Translations under genes and position numbers: made by a program
Notes under the pieces: model-generated
Database searches by the model: none
What the model saw: the letters and a program-made list of their open reading frames with translations, nothing else
Told to the model about the DNA's origin: nothing
NCBI GenBank assembly: GCA_900318015.1
Contig: ONJB01000009.1
Coordinates: 23,495-87,494, forward strand
Length of the DNA stretch: 64,000 nucleotides
Reading direction: 5' to 3'
DNA from: an uncultured Bacteroidales bacterium
Lineage (GTDB): Bacteria; Bacteroidota; Bacteroidia; Bacteroidales; UBA932
In this document: in pieces, positions 1 through 8,454 of the stretch
How the letters are laid out: each line of letters opens with the position of its first letter
Position numbering within the stretch: the stretch's first letter is position 1

Positions 1-516
1 CGTCTCGCCGGATTCATTGACGATGGAGTAGGTGATGACGAAGGCCAGGTCCGAAGGATCCACGGTGAAGGCCTTGCAGACGCGGTAGCCGTACTTGGAC
101 ACCTGACCCTGCAGGAAGAGGGCCGGAATGGTGACGTCCGCGACTTTCACGGGGCCGTCCTTGATTTCGGCCGTGTAGGGGAGGTTGTCATACTCCGGCA
201 CCGGAGGCCAGTTCCATTCGGCCTGCGGGCTGGTCCAGAAGGTGCTGCCGTAGGAGTTGGGGTTGAAGAACCGTCTCCGGGGCTGGCCTTCTCCCTGCGG
301 AGCCGGCTGGGGCGCGGCGGCGGGGTTCTGGGCAAGGACCTCCTGCTCGCCAAGCTTGAAGGAGAGGATCTTGCCGCCGTGGCCGGCGTCCACGGTCATC
401 GAGAGGTCCTGGACGGACAGGACGTATTTTTCATCGTCCAGTTTCTGGACAGTCTGGGCGGAAAGGGCGGTCGTGCCCAGAAGGGCGGCGACGGCGAGGA
501 TAGCGTTCAGTTTCAT
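1..516 (-). CDS. Secreted DUF4380-like protein (partial, C-terminus off the edge)
   Basis: The first 172 codons of a minus-strand gene are present and its 3' end lies outside the window. The start is the ATG complementary to 514-516, because it gives a clean signal peptide (MKLNAILAVAALLGTTALSAQ). After the signal peptide comes a beta-rich sequence with GGKILSFKLG near residue 47 and a GSTFWTSPQAEWNWPP motif near residue 90. This resembles the DUF4380 / galactose-mutarotase-like fold of secreted Bacteroidetes proteins found in glycan loci. It lies 79 bp downstream of the GH29 gene on the same strand, so it may be co-transcribed, although the gap is larger than elsewhere in this run. Its function is unknown; a carbohydrate-binding or epimerase-like role is inference only. 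Confidence 0.75.
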   Translation of the reverse strand, partial: MKLNAILAVAALLGTTALSAQTVQKLDDEKYVLSVQDLSMTVDAGHGGKILSFKLGEQEVLAQNPAAAPQPAPQGEGQPRRRFFNPNSYGSTFWTSPQAEWNWPPVPEYDNLPYTAEIKDGPVKVADVTIPALFLQGQVSKYGYRVCKAFTVDPSDLAFVITYSIVNESGET

Positions 517-595
517 CGTGTGTTATTTTTGGTAAAGGTAGGCATTCCCAAAAACAATGCCTGCCACAAATGGGTCGGATTCGTTCAAAATTGGG

Positions 596-1933
596 TTACA
601 GGGACGCTTCGGCAATCTCGATGACCGTGTCGATTGCGGAAGGATCCGGGGTGGGAATCGTGATGCACAGGAAACCGTCCTTGTCGACCTTCCACTTGAG
701 GGGAGCGCCCTCGGGGAAGCTTTTTACGGCCGTGGGCTTTCCCTGGAAGGGAATGACGAGGATGCCCTTGTCGCCGGATACGGGGACAGCGGCGGGCTCC
801 AGGATGTGGAGGAAGACGGTTCCGGGCCGCTTCGTGCTCACGCCCCAGCTCTGGGGCGGGACGGGCGAGATGCCGCAGCCGTCCACGGTGGAGGCGTAGG
901 TGCGCATCCAGGCGCCCAGGCCGCGGAGGCGGTCCAGGGCGGGGGCGGGCAAGGCGCCGTTCGCCTGCGGGCCGATGTTCAGCAACAGGTTCGAGCCCTT
1001 CGAGGCGCCCCGGACCAGGAGGTGGACCAGCTCCCGGACGCTCTTGTAGTTCAGGTCGGCGACGTGGTAGCCCCAGTTGTTGTTCATCGTCTCACAGGCC
1101 TCGAGCGGGAGGGTGTCCGAGACGGTGGCTCCGCCGCTGAATCCCGCCTTGTTCTCGCCGGGAAGGTCTTTCTCGAAGAGCTGGAAATCTTCGCCGCCGA
1201 CGGCCGCCGAATGGTGGTTGTTGCCAATCATGCAGTCCGGGTCGATGCCGTGGATGAAGTCATAGAGCTCGCGCATCCGCCAGTCGAACGGCCTGCCGCC
1301 CTGGTCCCATTGGCCGTCAAACCATAAGGCTTGGGGATGGTACTGCTCCATAAGTTCACGGATCTGCCGCTTCTCGAACTCGAAATAGGCGTTGTAATCG
1401 GCCTTCGCCGGGTCCTTTGCCACGCCGGAATTGCCCTTGGGGTAGTCCGGGCGGATCCAGTCGATGAGGGAATAATAGTAATGCATCCGCATTCCCTGGC
1501 CCTTCACGGCTTTCGTGAGTTCTCCCAGGACGTCGCGGCCGAAGGGGGTGGCGTCCACGATGTTGAACGGGGTCTGCGCCGTCTTGAACATGGAGAATCC
1601 ATCGTGGTGGCGGGAGGTCATGGTGACATAACCTGCTCCGGCTTCCTTGAAGGCCCGGGCCCACGCTTCGGCGTCGAAGCGGGCGGGATAGAATCCCGCC
1701 GCGGCCTCGCTGTAGGTTTCAGGATCCAGCTTGCTGATGGAAAGATACCATTCGCCCTGGGCATAAGCGCTGTAGATGCCCCAGTGCAGGAAGATGCCCA
1801 GCCGGTGCTCGGAGAACTCCTTCCGGGACTGCAGGTTTCCCTCCGAGGGTACGTACGGAGCCTGGGCGCGGGCCGTGCCCGCAAGGAGCATCAGCAAGGA
1901 CGCTAATGCTATGCAAGATAGTCTGTTACGCAT
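596..1933 (-). CDS. Alpha-L-fucosidase, GH29
   Basis: This is a 445-aa exported enzyme expected to remove alpha-L-fucose from glycans in the periplasm or at the cell surface. An N-terminal signal peptide ending near TARAQA is followed by a GH29 (beta/alpha)8 domain. Typical motifs are GIFLHWGIYSAYAQGEWY (residues about 46-63), the SRHHDGF block (108-114) and WFDGQWD (204-210), whose Asp206 is the expected nucleophile. The C-terminal part (about 350-445) is a beta-sandwich as usual in the family. It begins 12 bp after the GH43 stop, so the two are almost certainly one operon acting on a fucose- and pentose-containing glycan. The exact linkage cannot be read from sequence. Confidence 0.93.
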   Translation of the reverse strand: MRNRLSCIALASLLMLLAGTARAQAPYVPSEGNLQSRKEFSEHRLGIFLHWGIYSAYAQGEWYLSISKLDPETYSEAAAGFYPARFDAEAWARAFKEAGAGYVTMTSRHHDGFSMFKTAQTPFNIVDATPFGRDVLGELTKAVKGQGMRMHYYYSLIDWIRPDYPKGNSGVAKDPAKADYNAYFEFEKRQIRELMEQYHPQALWFDGQWDQGGRPFDWRMRELYDFIHGIDPDCMIGNNHHSAAVGGEDFQLFEKDLPGENKAGFSGGATVSDTLPLEACETMNNNWGYHVADLNYKSVRELVHLLVRGASKGSNLLLNIGPQANGALPAPALDRLRGLGAWMRTYASTVDGCGISPVPPQSWGVSTKRPGTVFLHILEPAAVPVSGDKGILVIPFQGKPTAVKSFPEGAPLKWKVDKDGFLCITIPTPDPSAIDTVIEIAEASL

Positions 1934-1945
1934 GGTGTGACGATT

Positions 1946-3451
1946 TTAGCGGCGCTCTCCGTCCAGCGGAAGGTTGGAGAAAACGGGGGTGGCGACGGCC
2001 GGCGCATCATAGCCGTCGGGATAGCCGAACACGGTGAAGTCGATGATGCCCAGCGGGCTGTTCTTGGGCCAGTCCGTGACGGTGAGCCGGACGAAGCGGC
2101 AGTTCACCGGCGCGAATTCGTCACAGACGGTATCCTTGGGCAGGGTGTTTCCAGTCATGTCCACGACGGTCCGGAACGTCTCTCCGTCCTGCGAGACCTC
2201 CAGCTTGTATCGATAGACGGGAAGCTCGCGTTGCGGTCCGAACCGACGTCCGCCGCCGCTGAACAGGACCCGCATGGCGTCCACGGTGAAGTGCTGGACG
2301 ACGTCGAAGCGCGTGGCGGGGGAGAGCTCGATGGTGAGGGACGGCTGCGGATCGTCCACGGCGGGTCTCCACACCGTCCCGCTGTAGTTGTCCACGGCGA
2401 AGGCGGCCGGGTAGCCGTCCTGCTGGGACGAGCACTTGGACAGGGCGTTCATCGCGTTCATCTTGTTGATGGTGACGGGGATGGAGGCGGGCACGGCGGC
2501 CGGAAGCGCCGCGCCGGGCGCCGCCTGAGGCGTGTCCGTGACCGTGCAGGCCATCAGCCCGTCCGCATCGAACGTAACCTTGTCCATGCCGATACGCCGT
2601 CCGCCCGGAGGATTGGACAGCACGATCGTGTAGAACTGCCACCATTCGTCTTTGCCCTTGACCTGGACGATGGAGCCGTGGGCCGTGCCGGTCACGAGGC
2701 CTTCCGTCTTCCGGAGCAGGGGATTGTTGGGGGCATAAGTATAGGGGCCGAGCGGGGAAGTGGCGGTATAGTAGCCTTCGGCATAGGTCTTCCACTGCGT
2801 GCCGGAGGCGGAATACTCGAGATAGTAGATCCCGTTCCGCTTGATCACCCAGGGGCCTTCGATCCAGGCGACGCCCGGATACTCGTTCATCTCGCCGTAG
2901 CGCTCCCAGGCGTGCATGGGATTGAAGCCGAACAGATGGACCGGCTCGCCGGCGAAGGTCGTCAGGTCATCCGGGTCCAGCCGGACACCGTAGATGCCGC
3001 TGATTCCGCGGCCGGGCCAGAACAGGTACGGCTGGCCGTCGTCATCGACATAGATCTTGGTGTCGAAGCCGCCGTTCCAGCCATTTTCGACCGGGCCGGT
3101 GTTCTTGAAAAGGCCGAGGTCCGTGTAAGGGCCGAGCGGATGGTCCGCGACGAAGACATGGTCGGTATTGCCGGTCAGATAGAAACGGCCCTTGTACTTG
3201 ACGAGGTCCGGCGCCACGGGGATATGCTCCACGGCGTGGAACTCCCAGTCCAAAAGGTTGTCGGACACCCACATGCCGCCGCCGGTGCAGCACATGTAGT
3301 ACTTGCCGCCCTCTTCGAGGACGGTGACGTCGCCGGAGGCGTTTCCTCCCTGCCCGATGGGCATGGGAAGGGGATTGCAGTAACGCTGCGCGTTCGCGGC
3401 CAGGCAGGTGGCCAGCGCCAGCAGGGGGGTGATCAGGGCAGATAGTCTCAT
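1946..3451 (-). CDS. GH43 arabinosidase/xylosidase with C-terminal F5/8-type C domain
   Basis: This 501-aa secreted protein has a signal peptide (to about residue 21), a five-bladed GH43 catalytic domain (about 23-310) and a discoidin (F5/8 type C) carbohydrate-binding domain (about 340-490). The likely catalytic residues are Asp41 in ASGDVTVL, Asp130 in GGFDTKIYVDDDG and Glu198 in AWIEGPWV; GTAHGS later in the domain fits the conserved His. It should cleave alpha-L-arabinofuranosyl or beta-xylosyl units. It starts 4 bp after the stop of the HD hydrolase and precedes GH29, giving an HD-GH43-GH29 operon. GH43 substrate cannot be decided from motifs alone. Confidence 0.92.
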   Translation of the reverse strand: MRLSALITPLLALATCLAANAQRYCNPLPMPIGQGGNASGDVTVLEEGGKYYMCCTGGGMWVSDNLLDWEFHAVEHIPVAPDLVKYKGRFYLTGNTDHVFVADHPLGPYTDLGLFKNTGPVENGWNGGFDTKIYVDDDGQPYLFWPGRGISGIYGVRLDPDDLTTFAGEPVHLFGFNPMHAWERYGEMNEYPGVAWIEGPWVIKRNGIYYLEYSASGTQWKTYAEGYYTATSPLGPYTYAPNNPLLRKTEGLVTGTAHGSIVQVKGKDEWWQFYTIVLSNPPGGRRIGMDKVTFDADGLMACTVTDTPQAAPGAALPAAVPASIPVTINKMNAMNALSKCSSQQDGYPAAFAVDNYSGTVWRPAVDDPQPSLTIELSPATRFDVVQHFTVDAMRVLFSGGGRRFGPQRELPVYRYKLEVSQDGETFRTVVDMTGNTLPKDTVCDEFAPVNCRFVRLTVTDWPKNSPLGIIDFTVFGYPDGYDAPAVATPVFSNLPLDGERR

Positions 3452-3455
3452 GGCG

Positions 3456-4025
3456 TTATGCGGGGTTTGCGCCGGCGATTTTCGCCAGCGTGTCGTTGAG
3501 GATCTCTTTCCGGAGGTCGCTGAGCCAGGCGGAGAAGGCCACCGTATCGAAGGCGTACACCTGGTTCAGGGCGTATTCATTATCGGACCAGGTGTCCAGC
3601 GGGGATTCGTTGTGCTGGATCAGGGCCTCGAGTTTGTCCAGGGACTTGTAGATCTTTGCTTCCACGGTTTCCTGGGCGTCCATTTCCCGGAACAGGGCCG
3701 TCAGTTCCGCGGACACCTCCGGCGGGAGCGAGCGGACCCATCGGCCCAGCAGGGAATCTTCGACGTCGCGGTCGGCGTCCGTCTTGACGAAGGTGGGGAT
3801 GTCGCCCGTGAAACACTCGCCGAGGTCATGGATCAGACACATCCGCACGACCTTGTCCATGTCGGCTTCCGGAAACTCGCCCTTGAGCAGCAGGGCCATC
3901 AGCGAGATCCGCCAGCTGTGCTCGGCGACGCTCTCGGTGCGTCTTTTCGTGGTGGTGCAGTGCCGGGGCGTGTCTTTCAGGCGCTCGGCGACGTGGAGGA
4001 TGTCCAGGAATTCCCGCGGGGTCAT
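3456..4025 (-). CDS. HD-domain hydrolase (YfbR/HDDC2-like)
   Basis: This 189-aa cytoplasmic protein has the metal-binding HD pattern: AEHSWRISL (first His), then CLIHDLGE with the HD doublet, and Asp in SLDKLEALI. This arrangement is that of HD_3 / HDDC2-like 5'-nucleotidases, which dephosphorylate (deoxy)nucleoside monophosphates. It is the first gene of the minus-strand run leading to GH43 and GH29, only 4 bp apart. A functional link to the glycosidases is not obvious and may be simple operon neighbourship. Upstream on the minus strand, TACCTTTA near 4050 is a near-match to the TAnnTTTG -7 box. Confidence 0.85.
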   Translation of the reverse strand: MTPREFLDILHVAERLKDTPRHCTTTKRRTESVAEHSWRISLMALLLKGEFPEADMDKVVRMCLIHDLGECFTGDIPTFVKTDADRDVEDSLLGRWVRSLPPEVSAELTALFREMDAQETVEAKIYKSLDKLEALIQHNESPLDTWSDNEYALNQVYAFDTVAFSAWLSDLRKEILNDTLAKIAGANPA

Positions 4026-4097
4026 GGGTCGATGTGTTTGTGCGCTTAAAGGTAGTCAATCGACCGTCAAATATCAAGAGTTGACGGAATTTATCGC

Positions 4098-4105
4098 TAT
4101 ATTTG
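4098..4105 (+). promoter_or_regulatory. -7 promoter box TATATTTG for the C1 peptidase gene
   Basis: This is a perfect TAnnTTTG box ending only 4 bp before the ATG at 4110. Transcription would start within a few bases of the start codon, so the mRNA would be leaderless or nearly so. No TTTG is seen at the usual 19-21 bp upstream. Confidence 0.6.
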
Positions 4106-4109
4106 TCCT

Positions 4110-5231
4110 ATGAAAAAGCTTCTGATTATCCTTTCTTCCGGCCTCCTGGCCTGGACCGCCTCGGCCCAGCAGGGCCAAACCTTCCGGACCGTCCTTGAGC
4201 TCCCGGTCACCAGCGTGAAAAACCAGTATCGCAGCGGAACGTGCTGGGACTATGCGACCCTGGGTTTCTTCGAGAGTGAGATCCTCCGCAAGACGGGAAA
4301 GACCTACGACCTGTGCGAAATGTTCGTGGTCAACAAGGACTATATGGACTGCGCCACCCATTATGTGCGGATGCACGGATACAGCCAGATCTCGGAAGGA
4401 GGATCCTGCGACGATGTCCTGGAAGTGATCCGCCGTCACGGGATCTGTCCCGAGGACGCCATGCCTGCGCCGGGTTCGCTGACCGGGGACCCCTATGCCA
4501 ATTTCAAAGTCTTTTTCCCCGAGTTGGAGCGCATGGTCAGCGGTATTGTCTGGCAGGACGGGAAACCGGAACTGAACCGTTTTACGACAGAGGAGCAGGC
4601 GCCCTTGCGGAACAAGGAACCGAAGCTGCACTGGAAGGACAGTGTCCAGTCCCTCATCGACCGGTATGTGGGCCGATGCCCGGAGTCCTTTGTCTATGAA
4701 GGGGTTACTTATACGCCCCAGTCATTCGCCGCGAGCCTGGGACTGGACCTGGACGATTATGTGAGCCTGACGAGCTATACGCATCATCCGTTCAACCAGT
4801 GGTTTGTCATCGAGGCTCCCTACAAGTGGCGGCTCAAGCCCAGCTACAACATTCCGATCGACCGGCTGATGGACGCGGTCGACCGGGCGCTGGACGCCGG
4901 CTACACGGTCGCCTGGGGCGGCGACGTATCCGGCGACTTCTCCCGTCCGACGGGCGTGGCGGCATTGCTGGACGGCGTCATCCCCACGCAGGAGATGCGC
5001 CAGGAACAGTGGGATGATTGGCGGTTCACGTACGACCACGTCATGCTCATCTACGGCAAGGCCGTCGACGGGCAGGGGAAGCCCTATTACCTGGTGAAAA
5101 ACTCCTGGGGTACCAACAATGCTTACCAGGGGACCTGGTACATGTCGCGTGATTACATCGCCCTCAACACGACCTACATCTTCCTCAACCGCCACGCGCT
5201 GCCGAAAGCCCTCCGCAAGGAGTTGAAATAA
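4110..5231 (+). CDS. Secreted C1-family cysteine peptidase (bleomycin hydrolase/aminopeptidase C-like)
   Basis: This 373-aa exported peptidase has a signal peptide that ends near residue 20 (LLAWTASAQ). The papain-type triad is visible as Cys45 in RSGTCWDYAT, His310 in TYDHVMLIYG and Asn331 in LVKNSWG. The spacing and the Trp-Gly after Asn match the C1B bleomycin hydrolase/PepC group, which trims amino-terminal residues or small peptides, although intracellular relatives lack the signal peptide. The start is fixed by the signal peptide and by a -7 box just upstream. A 5-6 bp gap separates its end from the next gene's own -7 box, so the two plus-strand genes may be transcribed separately. Confidence 0.88.
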   Translation: MKKLLIILSSGLLAWTASAQQGQTFRTVLELPVTSVKNQYRSGTCWDYATLGFFESEILRKTGKTYDLCEMFVVNKDYMDCATHYVRMHGYSQISEGGSCDDVLEVIRRHGICPEDAMPAPGSLTGDPYANFKVFFPELERMVSGIVWQDGKPELNRFTTEEQAPLRNKEPKLHWKDSVQSLIDRYVGRCPESFVYEGVTYTPQSFAASLGLDLDDYVSLTSYTHHPFNQWFVIEAPYKWRLKPSYNIPIDRLMDAVDRALDAGYTVAWGGDVSGDFSRPTGVAALLDGVIPTQEMRQEQWDDWRFTYDHVMLIYGKAVDGQGKPYYLVKNSWGTNNAYQGTWYMSRDYIALNTTYIFLNRHALPKALRKELK

Positions 5232-5236
5232 TCTTG

Positions 5237-5244
5237 TAACTTTG
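5237..5244 (+). promoter_or_regulatory. -7 promoter box TAACTTTG for the glutathione peroxidase gene
   Basis: A TAnnTTTG match ends 5 bp before the ATG at 5250 and again predicts a leaderless or near-leaderless transcript. It sits in the 18-bp gap after the peptidase stop codon. Confidence 0.55.
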
Positions 5245-5249
5245 CATCC

Positions 5250-5852
5250 ATGAAGAAGATACTCATTTTCCTTGCCACCATCTGCGCCATCGCCTGCACC
5301 GGCGGCAAGACCACCATCTATGATTTCACCGCCGAGTCCAACGCCGGTGAACAAGTGAATTTCAAGGACTACAAGGGCAAGGTCCTGCTCGTTGTGAACA
5401 CCGCCTCCAAATGCGGTTTCACGCCCCAGTACGACGGACTGGAGGCCCTTTACAAGAAGTACAAGGACCAGGGCTTCGTGGTCATCGGCTTCCCCTGCGA
5501 CCAGTTCGGTCACCAGGAACCCGGTACCAACGCGGAAATCGAGGAGTTCTGCCGCATGAACCACGGCGTCACCTTCCCGCTCATGGCGAAGTCCGACGTA
5601 AACGGCGAGAACGCCAACGTCATCTTCAAGTGGCTGTACACCGAGAAGCCGTTCGCCGGCTTCGGGGACAGCGACCGGGGTAAGTTCATGGACGGCATGC
5701 TCGCCCGGAACGATCCCGACTATGCCTCCAACCCGGACATCAAGTGGAACTTCACCAAGTTCCTCGTGGACCGCAAGGGCAACGTCGTCGCCCGGTTCGA
5801 GCCGGTGGTCACCCCGGAGGACCTGGAGGACGAGATCGAAGACCTCCTCTAG
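5250..5852 (+). CDS. Glutathione peroxidase-family lipoprotein
   Basis: This 200-aa thiol peroxidase has an N-terminal lipoprotein signal (lipobox ending AIAC, Cys16), so it is probably anchored on the periplasmic side of a membrane. The thioredoxin-fold glutathione peroxidase signature is complete: Cys55 in NTASKCGFTPQ (cysteine instead of selenocysteine), FPCDQFGHQEPG with the catalytic Gln, and WNFTKFLVDR with the catalytic Trp/Asn. Bacterial members usually take electrons from thioredoxin rather than glutathione. Its stop codon overlaps that of the converging GH54 gene: the palindrome CTAG at 5849-5852 supplies TAG to both strands. Confidence 0.93.
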   Translation: MKKILIFLATICAIACTGGKTTIYDFTAESNAGEQVNFKDYKGKVLLVVNTASKCGFTPQYDGLEALYKKYKDQGFVVIGFPCDQFGHQEPGTNAEIEEFCRMNHGVTFPLMAKSDVNGENANVIFKWLYTEKPFAGFGDSDRGKFMDGMLARNDPDYASNPDIKWNFTKFLVDRKGNVVARFEPVVTPEDLEDEIEDLL

Positions 5853-8335
5853 CGGTTATCCTGATTCGGAGTTCCCGGCGTGGGAGCGGTTGTCTGACGG
5901 AAGTCGGTGCAGAGCGCATCGGCGTCGTTTCCGTCGGGCCAGCGGATGATGCAAACCGGCGGCGGAACGGTGCCCTTGGGCATCCGGGCGAGCTGGAAGG
6001 GCGACAGGGCCCGGGGCACCACCGCGATGCAGCCTCCACCTTGCTGGTTCCCCTCTAACGTCGCCAGTTCGGGGCTGGCAATCGTCCCGTTCGCGCTGGA
6101 GTTGCTCTGCTGCGAACCGTACACGACGGCGTCCAGGATGACGCCGGTGGCGGGATCGACCAGGGCGACGGACCCGGCGGTGGGGGAGAGCGCGTAGCGA
6201 TAAGTCAGGCCGACATCCGGTTTTCCGGTGGCATACAGGCCCTCCGGTTCAGCCGTGAAAGGCTGCAGGGCATCGCCGCTTTCGTGGGCGAACCGGGTGG
6301 CGGGTTCGAAGCGGACGCCCGTTCCTGGGCTGGACACGTCCACACTCTCCGCATGGTCCTTTTGCAGCGGGGCGGCCAATTCCACGTGCCCCAGTTCGGG
6401 CGGGGTGGGCGGCGTCGGTTCGCCGAACCGACGGATGCGTTTCCGCGCCGAGACCAGCACGTTCTTGACGACGGCGATTTCCTTGCGGTCGCCGGTGTCA
6501 ATGGTAATCTCCTGACCGGCAACCAGATCCGCTGTCGTATCGATGAAGAGGGTGTTGTCGCCTGCCTTCGCAGGCCTGGCCAGATTGGTTTGCGTGGCGG
6601 GCGTACCCACCTCGGTTACCGTGACGAGTTCATAGGAGCCGCCCAGGCCGATGCCGAGTTTCTGCCCGGCCGCGATGCCGTCGACGGACGTCGCCGGGAG
6701 GACGTTCGTGCCGGCCGGGAAGGTGAGAATGGGCCCGGTGGATACCGGGATGAAGAGCGTCGTCGGGGCCGGCACGGCTTCCGGGGCCTGCTTCAGCAGC
6801 AGGAAGCCGCCGGCGGCGAGCCGGGTGCCTTCCGGCAGCGTCAGCGCGCGGACGGAGGCCTGGCCGCTCCGGCGCACGACGAGTTCCAGGCCGGAAAGAT
6901 CGGCCTCTTCGGACCCGGCGTTGTACAGCTCGACGAACGGCTCGAGGCCTTCGCCCGCCAGGGCGAGTTCATTGACCTTGACCGCCTCGGCGCTGCGGAT
7001 GCGGCTGCCGATGGCGAGCTCGCCGCCTTTCCAGGCCGCGGAGAAACCCGCCCATCCGGCGGAGCGTCCTTCCGGCGCAGCGAGCGTGAACATGGCTGTG
7101 ACCTGCTCGCCCGGAGCGACCGTTGAAGGAAGGGTTTCTCCTTCCGAAATGGACCAACCTTCAGGGAGGGAAGGCAGGATGGACAGGTCCTTGACGGGCT
7201 TTCCCAGCGTATTTTCGAAGAAAACGCCGACCTGGGCGCTCCCGCCTGGGGTGAAGGTGGTGATGCGGGAGAGGCTCAGCGGATAGGCGCTGTATCCCGC
7301 CCTGGCGATATTCTTCTGCACGGCGGCGATGGCCTCTTCGGTGGGATATCCCACGGTCATGACGCCCTCGAAGAAGGTGCCGGCGGATCCGTTTCCATTG
7401 TCGCCGCCGTTGCCCATCAGCATGCCGCCTTTCTTGTGCATCGGGTAGTAGGTATCTTTTCCTTCCTTGCTGTGGGGGCGCGGACCGCTGTAGAAGACGG
7501 TCAGGGTGTCGGAGGAAGCATCGGCGCCGCGGAGGTCCCACTGGTTTCCGCCGCCGCCGTTCACGAACACCGACACGAAGCGCCAGTCCGTGATGGACGG
7601 GACGTCGTTCTGTTTGGGGTCATAGCCCGAGAACAGGCCGGCTTCCATGTCGGACATGATCCAGGGACCTTCGCCGTTGCCGCGGCCCCAGGCGGTGGAG
7701 GTGCCATAGTAGGTGGTCTCCATCGTGCCGGTGCCCACGGCGCGGCCGTTGGTCGAGGAATTGCCGTAGTCGAAGCAGCAGCCGCTGTCGTAATGGTTTC
7801 CGTCGATGACATAGTACATCCCCTCCGGCTCGTCGTCCACGGCGAGACCGCGGGCGTCGTTGCAGCGGTAGCCCATGCCGGGCATGACATAGGCTCCGTA
7901 GACCTTCTGCCCGCCGAGGAGGGCGGGGGCCATGTCGGCGATGGAGCGGGTGTTGAAACCGCCCTTGTCCGGTCCCTGGAACGTTCCCGGAGGCGCCGGC
8001 AGCAGGTCATTGCCCATCCCGGATTGGTCGTAAATCACCGAGATGTAGCACACGGAGCCTTTGCAAAAGGCGTCCTGCGCCGCGGCATCGGCGATACCGT
8101 TCTTTCCGGCATAGATGTCCAGCGCCGCACCGTCGCTTTCGCGGACCACCTGATACAGCGGGCCGCTGTACTTGGAATAGAGCAGGCGCGTAGTACTATG
8201 GGCGGTGACGCAAGGCGTGCCGCCTTTCCGATAAATGTCGCAGGGACCTTCCCGGAACCCGGCGAGACGGTTGCAGGCAAGGATCGCCCCGAGAAGCACT
8301 AGGCATGAGGCAGAGGAGAAGAGAATCTTTTTCAT
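5849..8335 (-). CDS. GH54-type alpha-L-arabinofuranosidase lipoprotein with NEW3 and lamin-tail-like domains
   Basis: This 828-aa protein has a lipoprotein signal (LLGAILAC). Residues about 25-350 match the arabinofuranosidase B catalytic fold of GH54, known best from Aspergillus: GPCDIYRKGGTPCVTAHSTT, the YDQSGMGNDL block, GDEP-like DDEPEGMYYVIDG, CCFDYGN with its vicinal Cys pair, and GPWIMSDMEAGLFSG. The fungal arabinose-binding domain (CBM42) is not recognisable. Instead there is an NPCBM-associated NEW3-like segment (about 355-420, ending in TAMFTLAAPEG) and a lamin-tail-like domain (about 440-530, EPFVELYNAGSEEADLSGLEL), then a region with no assignment. The start is placed at 8335 because an upstream in-frame ATG would lie inside the promoter box. 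Confidence 0.85.
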   Translation of the reverse strand: MKKILFSSASCLVLLGAILACNRLAGFREGPCDIYRKGGTPCVTAHSTTRLLYSKYSGPLYQVVRESDGAALDIYAGKNGIADAAAQDAFCKGSVCYISVIYDQSGMGNDLLPAPPGTFQGPDKGGFNTRSIADMAPALLGGQKVYGAYVMPGMGYRCNDARGLAVDDEPEGMYYVIDGNHYDSGCCFDYGNSSTNGRAVGTGTMETTYYGTSTAWGRGNGEGPWIMSDMEAGLFSGYDPKQNDVPSITDWRFVSVFVNGGGGNQWDLRGADASSDTLTVFYSGPRPHSKEGKDTYYPMHKKGGMLMGNGGDNGNGSAGTFFEGVMTVGYPTEEAIAAVQKNIARAGYSAYPLSLSRITTFTPGGSAQVGVFFENTLGKPVKDLSILPSLPEGWSISEGETLPSTVAPGEQVTAMFTLAAPEGRSAGWAGFSAAWKGGELAIGSRIRSAEAVKVNELALAGEGLEPFVELYNAGSEEADLSGLELVVRRSGQASVRALTLPEGTRLAAGGFLLLKQAPEAVPAPTTLFIPVSTGPILTFPAGTNVLPATSVDGIAAGQKLGIGLGGSYELVTVTEVGTPATQTNLARPAKAGDNTLFIDTTADLVAGQEITIDTGDRKEIAVVKNVLVSARKRIRRFGEPTPPTPPELGHVELAAPLQKDHAESVDVSSPGTGVRFEPATRFAHESGDALQPFTAEPEGLYATGKPDVGLTYRYALSPTAGSVALVDPATGVILDAVVYGSQQSNSSANGTIASPELATLEGNQQGGGCIAVVPRALSPFQLARMPKGTVPPPVCIIRWPDGNDADALCTDFRQTTAPTPGTPNQDNR

Positions 8336-8365
8336 CGTTTCAGGGGGATTGTTCTGGACCAGAAG

Positions 8366-8373
8366 CAAATGTA
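8366..8373 (-). promoter_or_regulatory. -7 promoter box TACATTTG for the GH54 gene
   Basis: TACATTTG on the minus strand lies 30 bp upstream of the chosen start at 8335. It rules out the longer reading frame that begins at 8368, which would start inside this box. Confidence 0.5.
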
Positions 8374-8409
8374 ATCATTTTTGTCAAACTGTTTTTAACT
8401 TTTTTTAAT

Positions 8410-8417
8410 TATCTTTG
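8410..8417 (+). promoter_or_regulatory. -7 promoter box TATCTTTG for the paaK-ACT operon
   Basis: A consensus TAnnTTTG box preceded by a T-rich tract lies 37 bp upstream of the ligase start. It is divergent from the GH54 promoter in the same intergenic region. Confidence 0.6.
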
Positions 8418-8454
8418 CGAAGCCCATTTAGACGAATAAACATCGACCTACGTT

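Noticed and set aside
34-53. Possible independent gene in the other frames at the left window edge
   Set aside because: The secreted DUF4380-like frame on the minus strand explains the whole 1-516 stretch with a signal peptide; the others are overlapping shadows.
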